Below, one piece after another: positions 1-8,145 of a stretch of 64,000 nt of DNA (position 1 is the first letter of the stretch; the number at the start of each line of letters is the position of its first letter). The stretch comes from Streptomyces malaysiensis subsp. samsunensis (lineage in GTDB: Bacteria > Actinomycetota > Actinomycetes > Streptomycetales > Streptomycetaceae): assembly GCF_024519315.1 (NCBI RefSeq), contig NZ_JANIIC010000060.1:1-64000 (forward strand), in the 5' to 3' direction. The notes below the pieces were generated by a model that saw only the letters and a list, made by a program, of their open reading frames with translations, had not been told where the DNA came from and did not search any database. The position numbers and the translations under genes are program-made.

Positions 1-18
1 CGCGTGCGACGCTCACAG

Positions 19-612
19 TCACAGGGCCCCCTTCGTGGACGGGAGGATCCCAGCGGCGCGGGGGTCGCGCTCGCTGGCGTAGCGCAGGGCCCGCGCCAGG
101 GCCTTGAACTGGCACTCCACGATGTGGTGGGCGTTGCGCCCGTAGGGCACGTGGACGTGCAGGGCGATCTGCGCCTGGGCCACGAAGGACTCCAGGATGT
201 GCCGGGTCATCGTGGTGTCGTAGGTGCCGATCATCGGCGCGATGTTCTCGGGCTCGCTGTGCACCAGGTACGGGCGGCCGGAGAGGTCGACCGTCACCTG
301 GGCCAGCGACTCGTCCAGCGGCACCGTGCAGTTGCCGAAGCGGTAGATGCCCACCTTGTCGCCAAGCGCATGCTTGAAGGCGGCGCCGAGCGCGAGGGCG
401 GTGTCCTCGATGGTGTGGTGGGTGTCGATGTGCAGATCGCCCTCGGTCTTGACCGTGAGGTCGAAGAGGCCGTGACGGCCGAGCTGGTCGAGCATGTGGT
501 CGTAGAAGCCCACACCTGTCGCCACATCGACCTGGCCGGTGCCGTCGAGGTCGATCTCGACGACGACCGAGGTCTCCTTGGTGCTGCGCTCCACGCGTCC
601 CACGCGGGTCAT
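19..612 (-). CDS. hisB: Imidazoleglycerol-phosphate dehydratase
   Basis: This 197-residue protein dehydrates imidazole glycerol phosphate to imidazole acetol phosphate in histidine synthesis, in the cytoplasm. The two metal-binding signatures of the family are visible: HHTIED at residues 65-70 and HHIVE at 162-166. The length is the normal monofunctional size; there is no fused histidinol phosphatase domain as in enterobacteria. Its ATG start (610-612) overlaps the TGA of hisC (609-611) as ATGA, so translation is probably coupled. It is the last complete gene of the hisD-hisC-hisB set before the window edge; further his genes would be expected beyond position 1. Confidence 0.97.
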   Translation of the reverse strand: MTRVGRVERSTKETSVVVEIDLDGTGQVDVATGVGFYDHMLDQLGRHGLFDLTVKTEGDLHIDTHHTIEDTALALGAAFKHALGDKVGIYRFGNCTVPLDESLAQVTVDLSGRPYLVHSEPENIAPMIGTYDTTMTRHILESFVAQAQIALHVHVPYGRNAHHIVECQFKALARALRYASERDPRAAGILPSTKGAL

Positions 613-1727
613 GCGCTCTTCTCCTTCATCAGCTCGCGTACCGCGTCGAGGAACGCGTCGTTCTCGGCGGGGGTCCCCGCGGTGACCCGCAGCCGCCCCG
701 GTACGCCGTTGTCACGGACCAGGACACCCCGGTCCAGCAGGCCCTGCCACGCCGCGTGGGCGTCCTCGAAGCGGCCGAACTGGACGAAGTTGGCGTCGGA
801 GTCGGTCACCTCGCAGCCGATGGTGCGCAACTCGCTCACCAGCCGGTCGCGCTCGGCCTTCAGCGCCTCGACGTACCCCAGCAGCGTATCGGTGTGCTCC
901 AGGGCGGCCAGCGCGGTGGCCTGGGTGACGGCGGACAGGTGGTACGGCAGCCGGACCAGCTGGACGGCGTCGACGACCGCCGGGTCGGCGGCGAGATAGC
1001 CGAGCCGCAGCCCGGCCGCGCCGAACGCCTTGGACATGGTCCGCGAGAGCACCAGCCGCGGCCGCCCCTCGATCAGCGGCAGCAGCGACGGGCGGTGGCT
1101 GAACTCCCCGTACGCCTCGTCCACGACGACGAGCGCCCCGGCGGCGTCCGATCGGGCGGCCTGCGCCGCGTCATGGAGCGCCAGCACCGTCTCGGCGGCC
1201 ACGGCCGTCCCGGTCGGATTGTTGGGCGAGGTGATGAAGACGACATCGGGGCGGTGCTCGGCGATGGCCTTACGGGCGGCCTCGACATCGATGGTGAAAT
1301 CGGCGTTCCGGGGACCGGAAATCCAGCCGGTGCCGGTGCCGCGCGAGATCAGCGCGTGCATCGAGTACGAGGGCTCGAAGCCGATCGCGGTGCGCCCCGG
1401 CCCGCCGAAGGTCTGGAGCAGCTGCTGGAGCACCTCGTTGGACCCGTTGGCCGCCCAGACCTGGGCGACGCCGACCTCGAGACCGGCCGTACGGCTGAGA
1501 TAGCGGGCCAGCTCGGTGCGGAGCTCGACCGCGTCCCGGTCCGGGTAGCGGTTGAGGTCGCGGGCCGCCTCGGCGACCCGCTCGGCGATCCGGGCGACCA
1601 GTGGCTCGGGCAGCGGATAGGGGTTCTCGTTGGTGTTCAGCCGTACGGGCACATCGAGTTGGGGAGCGCCGTACGGGGACTTGCCACGGAGCTCGTCCCG
1701 GATCGGGAGATCGTCAATGCCGGTCAC
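609..1727 (-). CDS. hisC: Histidinol-phosphate aminotransferase
   Basis: This PLP-dependent fold-type I aminotransferase converts imidazole acetol phosphate to histidinol phosphate. I chose the GTG at 1725-1727, giving 372 residues, because it overlaps the hisD stop codon as GTGA; the open frame extends far upstream only because it runs antisense through hisD. Visible family features are the substrate motif NTNENPYPLP near residue 31, the SPNNPTGT loop near 167, the cofactor aspartate in VVDEAYGEF near 203, and the PLP lysine K233 in TMSKAFG. It sits between hisD and hisB with overlapping codons on both sides. Confidence 0.96.
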   Translation of the reverse strand: MTGIDDLPIRDELRGKSPYGAPQLDVPVRLNTNENPYPLPEPLVARIAERVAEAARDLNRYPDRDAVELRTELARYLSRTAGLEVGVAQVWAANGSNEVLQQLLQTFGGPGRTAIGFEPSYSMHALISRGTGTGWISGPRNADFTIDVEAARKAIAEHRPDVVFITSPNNPTGTAVAAETVLALHDAAQAARSDAAGALVVVDEAYGEFSHRPSLLPLIEGRPRLVLSRTMSKAFGAAGLRLGYLAADPAVVDAVQLVRLPYHLSAVTQATALAALEHTDTLLGYVEALKAERDRLVSELRTIGCEVTDSDANFVQFGRFEDAHAAWQGLLDRGVLVRDNGVPGRLRVTAGTPAENDAFLDAVRELMKEKSA

Positions 1728-3049
1728 TTGCTCGGTGGCACCTTCCAGTCGAACCTTGCCTTCACCGCGGCGCCGTGGGCGGGCAGATCCTCCGCCTCGG
1801 CCAGCGTCACCACATGGCCGGCGATCTCGGCCAGCGCCTCCCGGCTGTAGTCCACCACATGGATACCGCGCAGGAAGGACTGCACCGACAGCCCGGAGGA
1901 GTGGCAGGCGCAGCCGCCCGTGGGCAGCACATGGTTGGAGCCCGCGGCGTAGTCGCCGAGCGACACCGGGGCGAAGGCCCCGACGAAGACCGCCCCGGCG
2001 TTGCGCACCCGGGCCGCGACGGCCGCCGCGTCCTCGGTCTGGACCTCCAGATGCTCGGCCGCGTACGCGTCCACGACGGCCAGGCCCTGCTCCAGACCGT
2101 CGACCAGCACGATGCCGGACTGCCGCCCGGACAGCGCCGGACGGATCCGGTCCTCGATGTGCTTGGTGGCCCCGACCTGGACCTCGAGCTCCTTCTCGAC
2201 CGCGGCGGCCAGCTCCTCGGAGTCGGTGACCAGCACGGACGCGGCCAGCGGATCGTGCTCGGCCTGGCTGATCAGATCCGCGGCGACATGCACCGGGTCG
2301 GCGGTGGCGTCGGCGAGGATGGCGATCTCGGTCGGGCCGGCCTCGGCGTCGATGCCGATCCGGCCCTTGAGCAGCCGCTTGGCCGCGGCGACCCAGATAT
2401 TGCCCGGCCCGGTCACCATGGCGACCGGACGGCACTCCTCGGTGCCGTAGGCGAACATGGCGACGGCCTGGGCGCCACCCGCCGCGTACACCTCGTCCAC
2501 GCCCAGCAGCGCGCACGCCGCGAGGATCGTGGGGTGCGGCAGCCCGCCGAACTCCGCCTGCGGCGGGGAGGCGACGGCCATCGAGCCGACCCCGGCTTCC
2601 TGCGCGGGCACCACGTTCATCACCACGGAGGAGGGGTAGACCGAGCGGCCGCCCGGTACGTACAGCCCGACGCGCTCGACCGGCACCCAGCGCTCGGTGA
2701 CCGTGCCACCGGGCACCACCTGGGTGGTGTGGTCGGTGCGCCGCTGGTCGCGGTGGACCAGCCGGGCCCGCCGGATGGACTCCTCCAGGGCGGCCCGCAC
2801 GGCGGGGTCGATACCGGCGAGGGCGCTCTCCAGCGCCCCCACGGGGACCCGCACCCGCTCTATGGTCACGCCGTCGAACCGATGGGCGTAGTCGATCAGC
2901 GCAGCGGTACCGCGATGGCGGACGTCGTCGCAGATGGGCCGCACCTTCTCCAGGGCGGCCTCGACGTCGAGCTCGGCACGGGGCAGCAGGTCGCGGTCGA
3001 TCCCGCCCTCCGGGAAGGCGGCGCCGCGCAGATCGATACGGGAGATCAC
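1724..3049 (-). CDS. hisD: Histidinol dehydrogenase
   Basis: This 441-residue zinc and NAD-dependent enzyme catalyses the last two oxidations of histidine synthesis, from L-histidinol to histidine. Recognisable family segments are VTGPGNIWVAAAKR, GPTEIAILAD, AEHLEVQT (containing the catalytic general acid/base pair) and the zinc-site region HVLPTGG near residue 390. It starts with GTG at 3047-3049 and is the first gene of the operon. The upstream 156 bases are shared with a divergent membrane protein gene and contain an inverted repeat. I see no histidine-rich leader peptide or attenuator. Confidence 0.97.
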   Translation of the reverse strand: MISRIDLRGAAFPEGGIDRDLLPRAELDVEAALEKVRPICDDVRHRGTAALIDYAHRFDGVTIERVRVPVGALESALAGIDPAVRAALEESIRRARLVHRDQRRTDHTTQVVPGGTVTERWVPVERVGLYVPGGRSVYPSSVVMNVVPAQEAGVGSMAVASPPQAEFGGLPHPTILAACALLGVDEVYAAGGAQAVAMFAYGTEECRPVAMVTGPGNIWVAAAKRLLKGRIGIDAEAGPTEIAILADATADPVHVAADLISQAEHDPLAASVLVTDSEELAAAVEKELEVQVGATKHIEDRIRPALSGRQSGIVLVDGLEQGLAVVDAYAAEHLEVQTEDAAAVAARVRNAGAVFVGAFAPVSLGDYAAGSNHVLPTGGCACHSSGLSVQSFLRGIHVVDYSREALAEIAGHVVTLAEAEDLPAHGAAVKARFDWKVPPSK

Positions 3050-3089
3050 GCGATCAATTGTCTCAGACCCGCCACGACGCCCCTCCCCC

Positions 3090-3108
3090 CGTATCAGTCA
3101 GTGATACG
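3090..3108. promoter_or_regulatory. Inverted repeat between hisD and a divergent membrane gene
   Basis: CGTATCA and TGATACG form a perfect 7-bp inverted repeat with a five-base spacer (GTCAG). It lies 41 bases upstream of hisD and 98 bases upstream of the divergent gene, so it could be an operator for either. No regulator can be assigned from sequence. Confidence 0.35.
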
Positions 3109-3205
3109 CACCCCCTAAGTTGACCCTGACCGTTGGCGTTCAACCGGTTACTCAGCGGGAATGTGCTCCGTACGGGGACACGGAGAATCAGGAGGGGACA
3201 CGGCT

Positions 3206-4801
3206 GTGACCGAGCCGCACGATGGCGATCCACCCCCGGGTCTCGATCTGACCACCGCCGAATGGGGCATGTGGCAGGCGTTCCGCAATGGCAGCACCCA
3301 CGATCTGCGCACCTCGCACCCCCAGCGGAACGACCCCTCCGGCCCGTACGCATGGGGCCCGGAGCGCAGTGTCCGGGCGCGCGTCGTGGCCCTCCTGCTG
3401 CTGGACGGGCCGCCCGCGCAGCCGGGCCGGGTCTCCGCGCTCAAGCTCAACGGGGTGCACATCACCGGCACGCTCGATCTGGCCGGCGGAAACATCGAGC
3501 CCTATGTGGAGCTCAAGAACTGCCGCTTCGAGCGGGAGGTGCTGGTCCCCGAGGCACAGTTCACCACCCTGCGCCTGGTGGGCTGTGCCCTCCCCCGGCT
3601 GGAGGCGGCCCGGCTGCGCACCGAGGGCGATCTGCATCTGCCGCGCTGTGTGGTCGAACACGGGATCCGGCTCACCGACGCCCATATAGGCACCGATTTA
3701 CTGCTCAACCAGCTCATCGTGCGCCGCGACCGCCGGGGCATGTCGATCAGTGCCGACGGGCTGACCGTCGCCCAGGACTTCCAGGCCGACATGATCGAGT
3801 CCTATGGCGAGCTGAGTCTGCGCGGGGCGCAGATCGGGGTGTCGCTCAGCCTGCGCGGCAGCCGGCTGCGCAACCCTTACGGCCGTCGCGCGCTCAACGC
3901 GCCGCAGCTGACCGTGGAGCGCAGCCTCTACCTCACCGCGGGCGGGGTGAGCACATACTCCAGCGGCTCCACCCCGCCGTACGGCACCGCCTCCACCCCC
4001 ACCCGCGGCACCCGCATCCAGCGCTTCGAATGCGAGGGCGGGGTCCGGCTGGACGACGGGCGGATCGGCGACGCCATCGACTTCGACCAGGCCCGCTTCA
4101 TCATGGAGAACGACCAGGAGCTGTCGCTGCGCCGGGTCCAGACGCCGGAGCTGCGCTTCCTCGGGGAGCGGCCGCAGCGCGGGCGGGTGATCCTCTCCGG
4201 CGCCCGGGTGGTCAACCTTGTCGACAAGTCGGTGAGCTGGCCGGGGCCCGGCGGGCTCACCATGGCCGGGTTCAGCTATGAGTGCCTGATCCCGCGCGGC
4301 CACTTCCCGCTGGCCCGGCGGCTGGAGTGGGTGGCCGCGGCGACCCCCGAGTACGCGCCCGAGCCGTACGAGATGCTGGCCAACACGATGCGGGCCAGCG
4401 GCGAGGACGCCGACGCGCGCGAGGTGCAGCTCGCCAAGCAGCGCCGCCGCCGGGAGACGCTGCCGCTCGCCGGGAAGGTGTGGGGCTATCTTCAGGACTG
4501 GACGGTGGCCTACGGCTACCGTCCGGGCCGGGCCGCGGTGTGGATGGCGGTGCTGTGGGCGGTCGGCTCGGTGTTCTTCGCCCACAACCGGCCGGAGGCG
4601 CTGAAACCGGGGGAATCGCCGAACTGGAACGCCTCGCTGTACACGCTCGATCTGCTGATTCCGGTCATCGATCTGGGCATGGACGGCTACTGGAAACCCG
4701 AAGGCGCCGTCCAATGGGCGTCCATCGTGATGATCCTGCTGGGCTGGGTCCTGGCCACCGCGGTCGCCGCCGGCGCGTCCCGACTGCTGCGGCGCCAGTG
4801 A
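3206..4801 (+). CDS. Conserved membrane protein with beta-solenoid-like N-terminal region and a TTA codon
   Basis: The 531-residue protein is of unknown function. I placed the start at GTG 3206 because an AGGAGG lies ten bases upstream (3190-3195); an upstream ATG at 3161 has no such site. Residues from about 85 to 350 show repeated short strands of the pattern 'L-x-L-x-G-x-x-I-x-G-x-L-x-L-x-G', which looks like a right-handed beta-solenoid of the pentapeptide or bactofilin kind. The C-terminal 130 residues hold about three hydrophobic segments (VWMAVLWAVGSVFF, LLIPVIDLGM, IVMILLGWVLATAVAAG). Such proteins are sometimes labelled 'oxidoreductase' in Streptomyces, but no nucleotide-binding motif is visible. 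Codon 165 (3698-3700) is TTA, so translation should depend on the bldA tRNA. Confidence 0.8.
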   Translation: MTEPHDGDPPPGLDLTTAEWGMWQAFRNGSTHDLRTSHPQRNDPSGPYAWGPERSVRARVVALLLLDGPPAQPGRVSALKLNGVHITGTLDLAGGNIEPYVELKNCRFEREVLVPEAQFTTLRLVGCALPRLEAARLRTEGDLHLPRCVVEHGIRLTDAHIGTDLLLNQLIVRRDRRGMSISADGLTVAQDFQADMIESYGELSLRGAQIGVSLSLRGSRLRNPYGRRALNAPQLTVERSLYLTAGGVSTYSSGSTPPYGTASTPTRGTRIQRFECEGGVRLDDGRIGDAIDFDQARFIMENDQELSLRRVQTPELRFLGERPQRGRVILSGARVVNLVDKSVSWPGPGGLTMAGFSYECLIPRGHFPLARRLEWVAAATPEYAPEPYEMLANTMRASGEDADAREVQLAKQRRRRETLPLAGKVWGYLQDWTVAYGYRPGRAAVWMAVLWAVGSVFFAHNRPEALKPGESPNWNASLYTLDLLIPVIDLGMDGYWKPEGAVQWASIVMILLGWVLATAVAAGASRLLRRQ

Positions 4802-4835
4802 AAGGGGACGCGCGGGGCCATTAGGCTTACGCCCC

Positions 4836-5576
4836 GTGACCTCCGCGCGCCTTCCGCTCTTCCCGCTGAACACGGTGCTGTTCCCGGGGCTCGTCATGCC
4901 CCTGAACGTCTTCGAGCAGCGGTATCGCTCCCTGATGCGCGATCTGTCCGCGCTCCCCGAGGACGCGCCGCGCCGGTTCGGGGTGATCGCGATCCGGGAC
5001 GGCCACGAAGTCGCCCCGAGCGCGATCGGCCTCCCGGACACCGCCTCGCGGCCCGACCCCGGCCCCACGGCCGGGTTCGGCGCGGACCCGGCCAAATCCT
5101 TCTACTCGGTGGGGTGTGTGGCGGACGCGGCCACCATCCGGGAGCAGGAGAACGGCACCTTCGAGGTGCTGGCCACCGGCACCACCCGCTTCGAGCTGGT
5201 CTCCGTGGACTCCTCGGGCCCGTATCTGACGGCCGAGGTCAAGGAGCTGGAGGAGGAGCAGGGCGACGGTGCCGGGGCGCTGGCCTCGGGGGTGGTACGG
5301 GCCTTCCGGATGTACCAGAAGCGGCTCGCGGGCGCCCGTGAGCGGACCCTGGCCGCCGAGCAGGACCTGCCGGGCGAGCCGTCCGTCCTCTCCTATCTGG
5401 TGGCGGCCGCGGCCGTGCTCGACACGCCCGCGAAGCAGCGGCTGCTCCAGGCGCCGGACACCGCGAGCCGGCTGGCCGACGAGCTGAAACTCCTTCGCGC
5501 CGAGAGCGCGGTCATCGGTAAGCTCCCGTCCCTCCCGGCCGTCGATCTGACCCGCGGTCCCACCAGCCCCAACTGA
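4836..5576 (+). CDS. Lon substrate-binding (LON N-terminal) domain protein
   Basis: The 246-residue protein opens with the LON N-domain signature LPLFPLNTVLFPGLVMPLNV and continues with FEQRYRSLMRD, the part that recognises unfolded substrates in Lon protease. No AAA or protease domain follows, so this is a stand-alone LON-domain protein, a common bacterial form of uncertain role in protein quality control. The start is GTG at 4836 with no convincing ribosome-binding site. It lies 34 bases after the preceding membrane gene and 11 bases before the YbaK gene, so the three may be cotranscribed. Confidence 0.9.
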   Translation: MTSARLPLFPLNTVLFPGLVMPLNVFEQRYRSLMRDLSALPEDAPRRFGVIAIRDGHEVAPSAIGLPDTASRPDPGPTAGFGADPAKSFYSVGCVADAATIREQENGTFEVLATGTTRFELVSVDSSGPYLTAEVKELEEEQGDGAGALASGVVRAFRMYQKRLAGARERTLAAEQDLPGEPSVLSYLVAAAAVLDTPAKQRLLQAPDTASRLADELKLLRAESAVIGKLPSLPAVDLTRGPTSPN

Positions 5577-5587
5577 CGCGGACGAAC

Positions 5588-6085
5588 ATGCCCAAGAAGC
5601 CCAAGAAGACCTCGGCGGGCACCCCCGCCACCACCGCCCTCACCGCCGCGGGCACCGAGTTCACCCTGCACTCCTACGAGCACGACCCGGCGGCCCCCTC
5701 GTACGGCGAGGAGGCCGCCCAGGCGCTGGGTGTCGAACCGGGCCGGGTCTTCAAGACCCTGGTCGCGAGTGTCGATGACCGCCTTACGGTCGCCATCGTG
5801 CCCGTCTCGGCCACCCTCGACCTCAAGGCGCTCGCCTCGGCGGTGGGCGGCAAGCGCGCCACCATGGCGGACCCCGCGGTGGCCGAGCGCACCACGGGCT
5901 ATGTGCGGGGCGGGATCTCCCCGCTCGGTCAGCGCAAACGCCTCCCCACGGCCCTGGACGCGTCGGCCACCGGCTACGAGACGATCTGCGTCTCGGCGGG
6001 CCGGCGCGGGCTGGAGGTGGAGCTGGCGCCCAAGGACCTGGCGTCGCTGACCGAGGCGGTGCTGGCGCCGATCGCCCGCTCCTAG
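5588..6085 (+). CDS. ybaK: YbaK/EbsC-family aminoacyl-tRNA deacylase
   Basis: This 165-residue protein belongs to the YbaK/ProRS-associated editing domain family, whose members hydrolyse misacylated tRNA, typically Cys-tRNA(Pro). Visible family features are EEAAQALGV followed by VFKTLVASVDDRLTVAIVPV, the central LDLKALA segment, and GYVRGGISPLGQ, which lines the active site. The length is typical of the single-domain form. The first twelve residues are lysine-rich. The downstream perfect inverted repeat at 6201-6225 probably ends transcription. Confidence 0.92.
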   Translation: MPKKPKKTSAGTPATTALTAAGTEFTLHSYEHDPAAPSYGEEAAQALGVEPGRVFKTLVASVDDRLTVAIVPVSATLDLKALASAVGGKRATMADPAVAERTTGYVRGGISPLGQRKRLPTALDASATGYETICVSAGRRGLEVELAPKDLASLTEAVLAPIARS

Positions 6086-6200
6086 CGCCCGTGCGCGCAG
6101 TGCGCTTTCGGGTGCTCGCCTTGTAGGCATTCGTGACGGTTGTAGGCGCTCATGGAGCTCCCCGACCCGCACCATGTGCCGGTCGGGGATGGTCAAGGGC

Positions 6201-6225
6201 GCTCAGGCCCGGTCCGGGCCTGAGC
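6201..6225. terminator. Bidirectional terminator-like palindrome
   Basis: Two perfect 12-bp arms, GCTCAGGCCCGG and its complement, are separated by one base. The element lies between the convergent ybaK and DUF2567 genes. It has no U-tract, as is usual for Streptomyces terminators. A second weaker inverted repeat (CCCCGACC / GGTCGGGG) lies at 6160-6188. Confidence 0.6.
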
Positions 6226-6365
6226 GGATCGATGGAAGTACGGAAGCCGACCCGCGGTTCGGTGGCGCCCTGAAGGGACGCGGGGGCCGTGCCGCGTGGG
6301 CGCGGGCGGCCACGGCGGCGCCGCGGACGACCGACGGCAGCTCCGTGCGCTTCCCGCCGGAGCGC

Positions 6366-7103
6366 TCAGTGCGCTTCCGGCTGCGGCGCGGGCGGCAGGG
6401 CGGGCTCCGGGTCCCGGGGGCCGAACAGCCCGGTCAGCACCAGGTGGATCACCATCGCCGCCACCGACCACGCCAGCAGCGCGCCCTTCGCGCCCAGCTT
6501 GAGCGGCCCGTCGAAGGTGACGCCCTTACCGGCGGCCTTGGCATGGGCCACCACGTCCGAGGTGGGCCCCAGCCATACGCCCAGCCGCCAGGCGATCACC
6601 GAGGCGAGCACCCCGCCGATCGCCAGCCCGACGACCAGCGCGATACCGCCGTGGCGGAAGAGCAGAAAGACGATGATCGCCGAGACGGCTCCGAAGGCGA
6701 GCCCGAGCAGCGTGAACACACCGTCCGCGCCGACCGCGTCCTCCCCTTCCGAGTTCTTCAGATAGACGGCGGAGCCGTCCGAGACCAGGGGGACCTTCGG
6801 CGCCAGCCACAGCCACAGCAGCCCGAGCAGCACCCCCGAGACCGCCACCGCGATGGCGACCAGCGACGCCCGCACCAGTTCCGCGCGCAACTCGGGCCCC
6901 GGCTCGGAGTGCTCGGAGAGCTCAGCGTGCTCGGCGTACCCGGGGTGCTCCGGATGCCCGGAAGCGTGCCCGGGGTGCTCGGGGTACCCCGAGGGGTACG
7001 GCGCGCCGGAGTCCCCGGAAGGCTGCCCGTGGGACGGCGGCCGGCCCTCGCCGGGTTCGTCGTGCGGCGAATGCTGATCATGCGGCGTCAACGGTGCGGT
7101 CAC
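6366..7103 (-). CDS. DUF2567 family membrane protein
   Basis: The 245-residue protein of unknown function starts at GTG 7101-7103; the open frame extends further only as an overlap with the permease gene. Residues 1-75 are a hydrophilic, repetitive proline, glycine, serine and histidine-rich stretch (repeats such as YPEHPGHASGHPEHPGYAEH). Four hydrophobic segments follow: LVAIAVAVSGVLLGLLWLWL, VFTLLGLAFGAVSAIIVFLL, GIALVVGLAIGGVLASVIA and GALLAWSVAAMVIHLVLTG. The end of the gene is one half of a degenerate 24-bp tandem duplication (6342-6389). It lies 59 bases after the ABC permease and may be part of that transcript. Confidence 0.82.
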   Translation of the reverse strand: MTAPLTPHDQHSPHDEPGEGRPPSHGQPSGDSGAPYPSGYPEHPGHASGHPEHPGYAEHAELSEHSEPGPELRAELVRASLVAIAVAVSGVLLGLLWLWLAPKVPLVSDGSAVYLKNSEGEDAVGADGVFTLLGLAFGAVSAIIVFLLFRHGGIALVVGLAIGGVLASVIAWRLGVWLGPTSDVVAHAKAAGKGVTFDGPLKLGAKGALLAWSVAAMVIHLVLTGLFGPRDPEPALPPAPQPEAH

Positions 7104-7162
7104 CCCGTCATCGTGCCAGGCGGATGGCGTACTTCGGTCGGCGGGACGTTCGCTGCGGCGCG

Positions 7163-8068
7163 TCACCGCACCGCCGCCCGCCGATAGGCCCAGGTCGCGG
7201 CGGCGAGGGATACCACGGCCACCCCCGCGCACACCCCGAGGTCGGCACAGACCGCCCACCAGTCGGGCTGCCCGTCGAAGGACCGCGCCAGGGCCTCCAC
7301 ACCGTACGTCGACGGCAGCAGATCGCGCGCGTACGACACTACCTGCGGCATCCGGGCCGCGGGCAACACCCCCAGCAGCAGCGCCGCCGACATCCCCAAC
7401 TGCCCGCACAGCGTGGCGAGTTCCTGACGCGGGGCGAGCAGCCCCAGCGCGGCGCCGAGTCCGGCGAGGGCGGCGCCGGAGAGGGGGATCACCGCGAGCA
7501 GGATCCACAGGTTCGCCATGGGCAGCTGGAAGAGCAGACTGCCCATCACCGCGGTGACGGCGGTCCCGGGCACGGTGAAGGAGGCGTACGCGGCGGCCGC
7601 CCCGAGCACCACGGCCGAGGGCGGCACCGGCAGGGTCGCGTAGTGGTCGAGCCCACCGCTGGCCCGCAGCTGGCCGAAGTACTGGGCGAGCAGGTTGAGC
7701 GCCACGAAGGCGACGACCAGCACGCTCGACCCGGCCACCACCGACCGCGCCTCGCTCCCGCCGTCCACCACCCCACGCATCAGGATCATGATCCCGATGG
7801 ACTGGAAGGTCGCCACGAAGAGCAGCGGGATCCGGGCCACCCGGGCCCGCGACAGCTGGGCGCGGTAGACCGCGACGAGCGCGGGGAAGAGCCGCGCCCG
7901 CGCCGCCAGCGGCGCGGGCATGTCACCGGCCTCACCGGCGTCGGCGTCACCGGACGCCCCCGGCATACCGGAGACACCGGACGCACCGGGCAGCCCAGCA
8001 GACGCACCGGACACACCAGGCACACCAGTGGTCCCGGACACACCGGACACGGCGGGCATGACACTCAC
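7163..8068 (-). CDS. ABC-2 type exporter permease
   Basis: The 301-residue integral membrane protein has about six hydrophobic segments between residues 60 and 300, in the ABC-2 exporter layout (IPLLFVATFQSIGIMIL, VLVVAFVALNLLAQYFG, AVVLGAAAAYASFTVPG, LWILLAVIPLSGAALAGLG, QLGMSAALLLGVLPAARM, CAGVAVVSLAAATWA). It is the membrane partner of the ATPase encoded just upstream (8146-9186). The first 45 residues are a low-complexity glycine, serine, valine and proline repeat, read from the repetitive DNA at 7930-8060. A GAGGAG sits nine bases before the GTG start. The transported substrate cannot be told from sequence. Confidence 0.9.
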   Translation of the reverse strand: MSVMPAVSGVSGTTGVPGVSGASAGLPGASGVSGMPGASGDADAGEAGDMPAPLAARARLFPALVAVYRAQLSRARVARIPLLFVATFQSIGIMILMRGVVDGGSEARSVVAGSSVLVVAFVALNLLAQYFGQLRASGGLDHYATLPVPPSAVVLGAAAAYASFTVPGTAVTAVMGSLLFQLPMANLWILLAVIPLSGAALAGLGAALGLLAPRQELATLCGQLGMSAALLLGVLPAARMPQVVSYARDLLPSTYGVEALARSFDGQPDWWAVCADLGVCAGVAVVSLAAATWAYRRAAVR

Positions 8069-8145
8069 GTTGTGCTGCTCCTCTTCGCCTCTACGGCTCG
8101 AATACGGTCACGGTCACCGACGTGTTCACCGGCTCGCCCCGGCCC

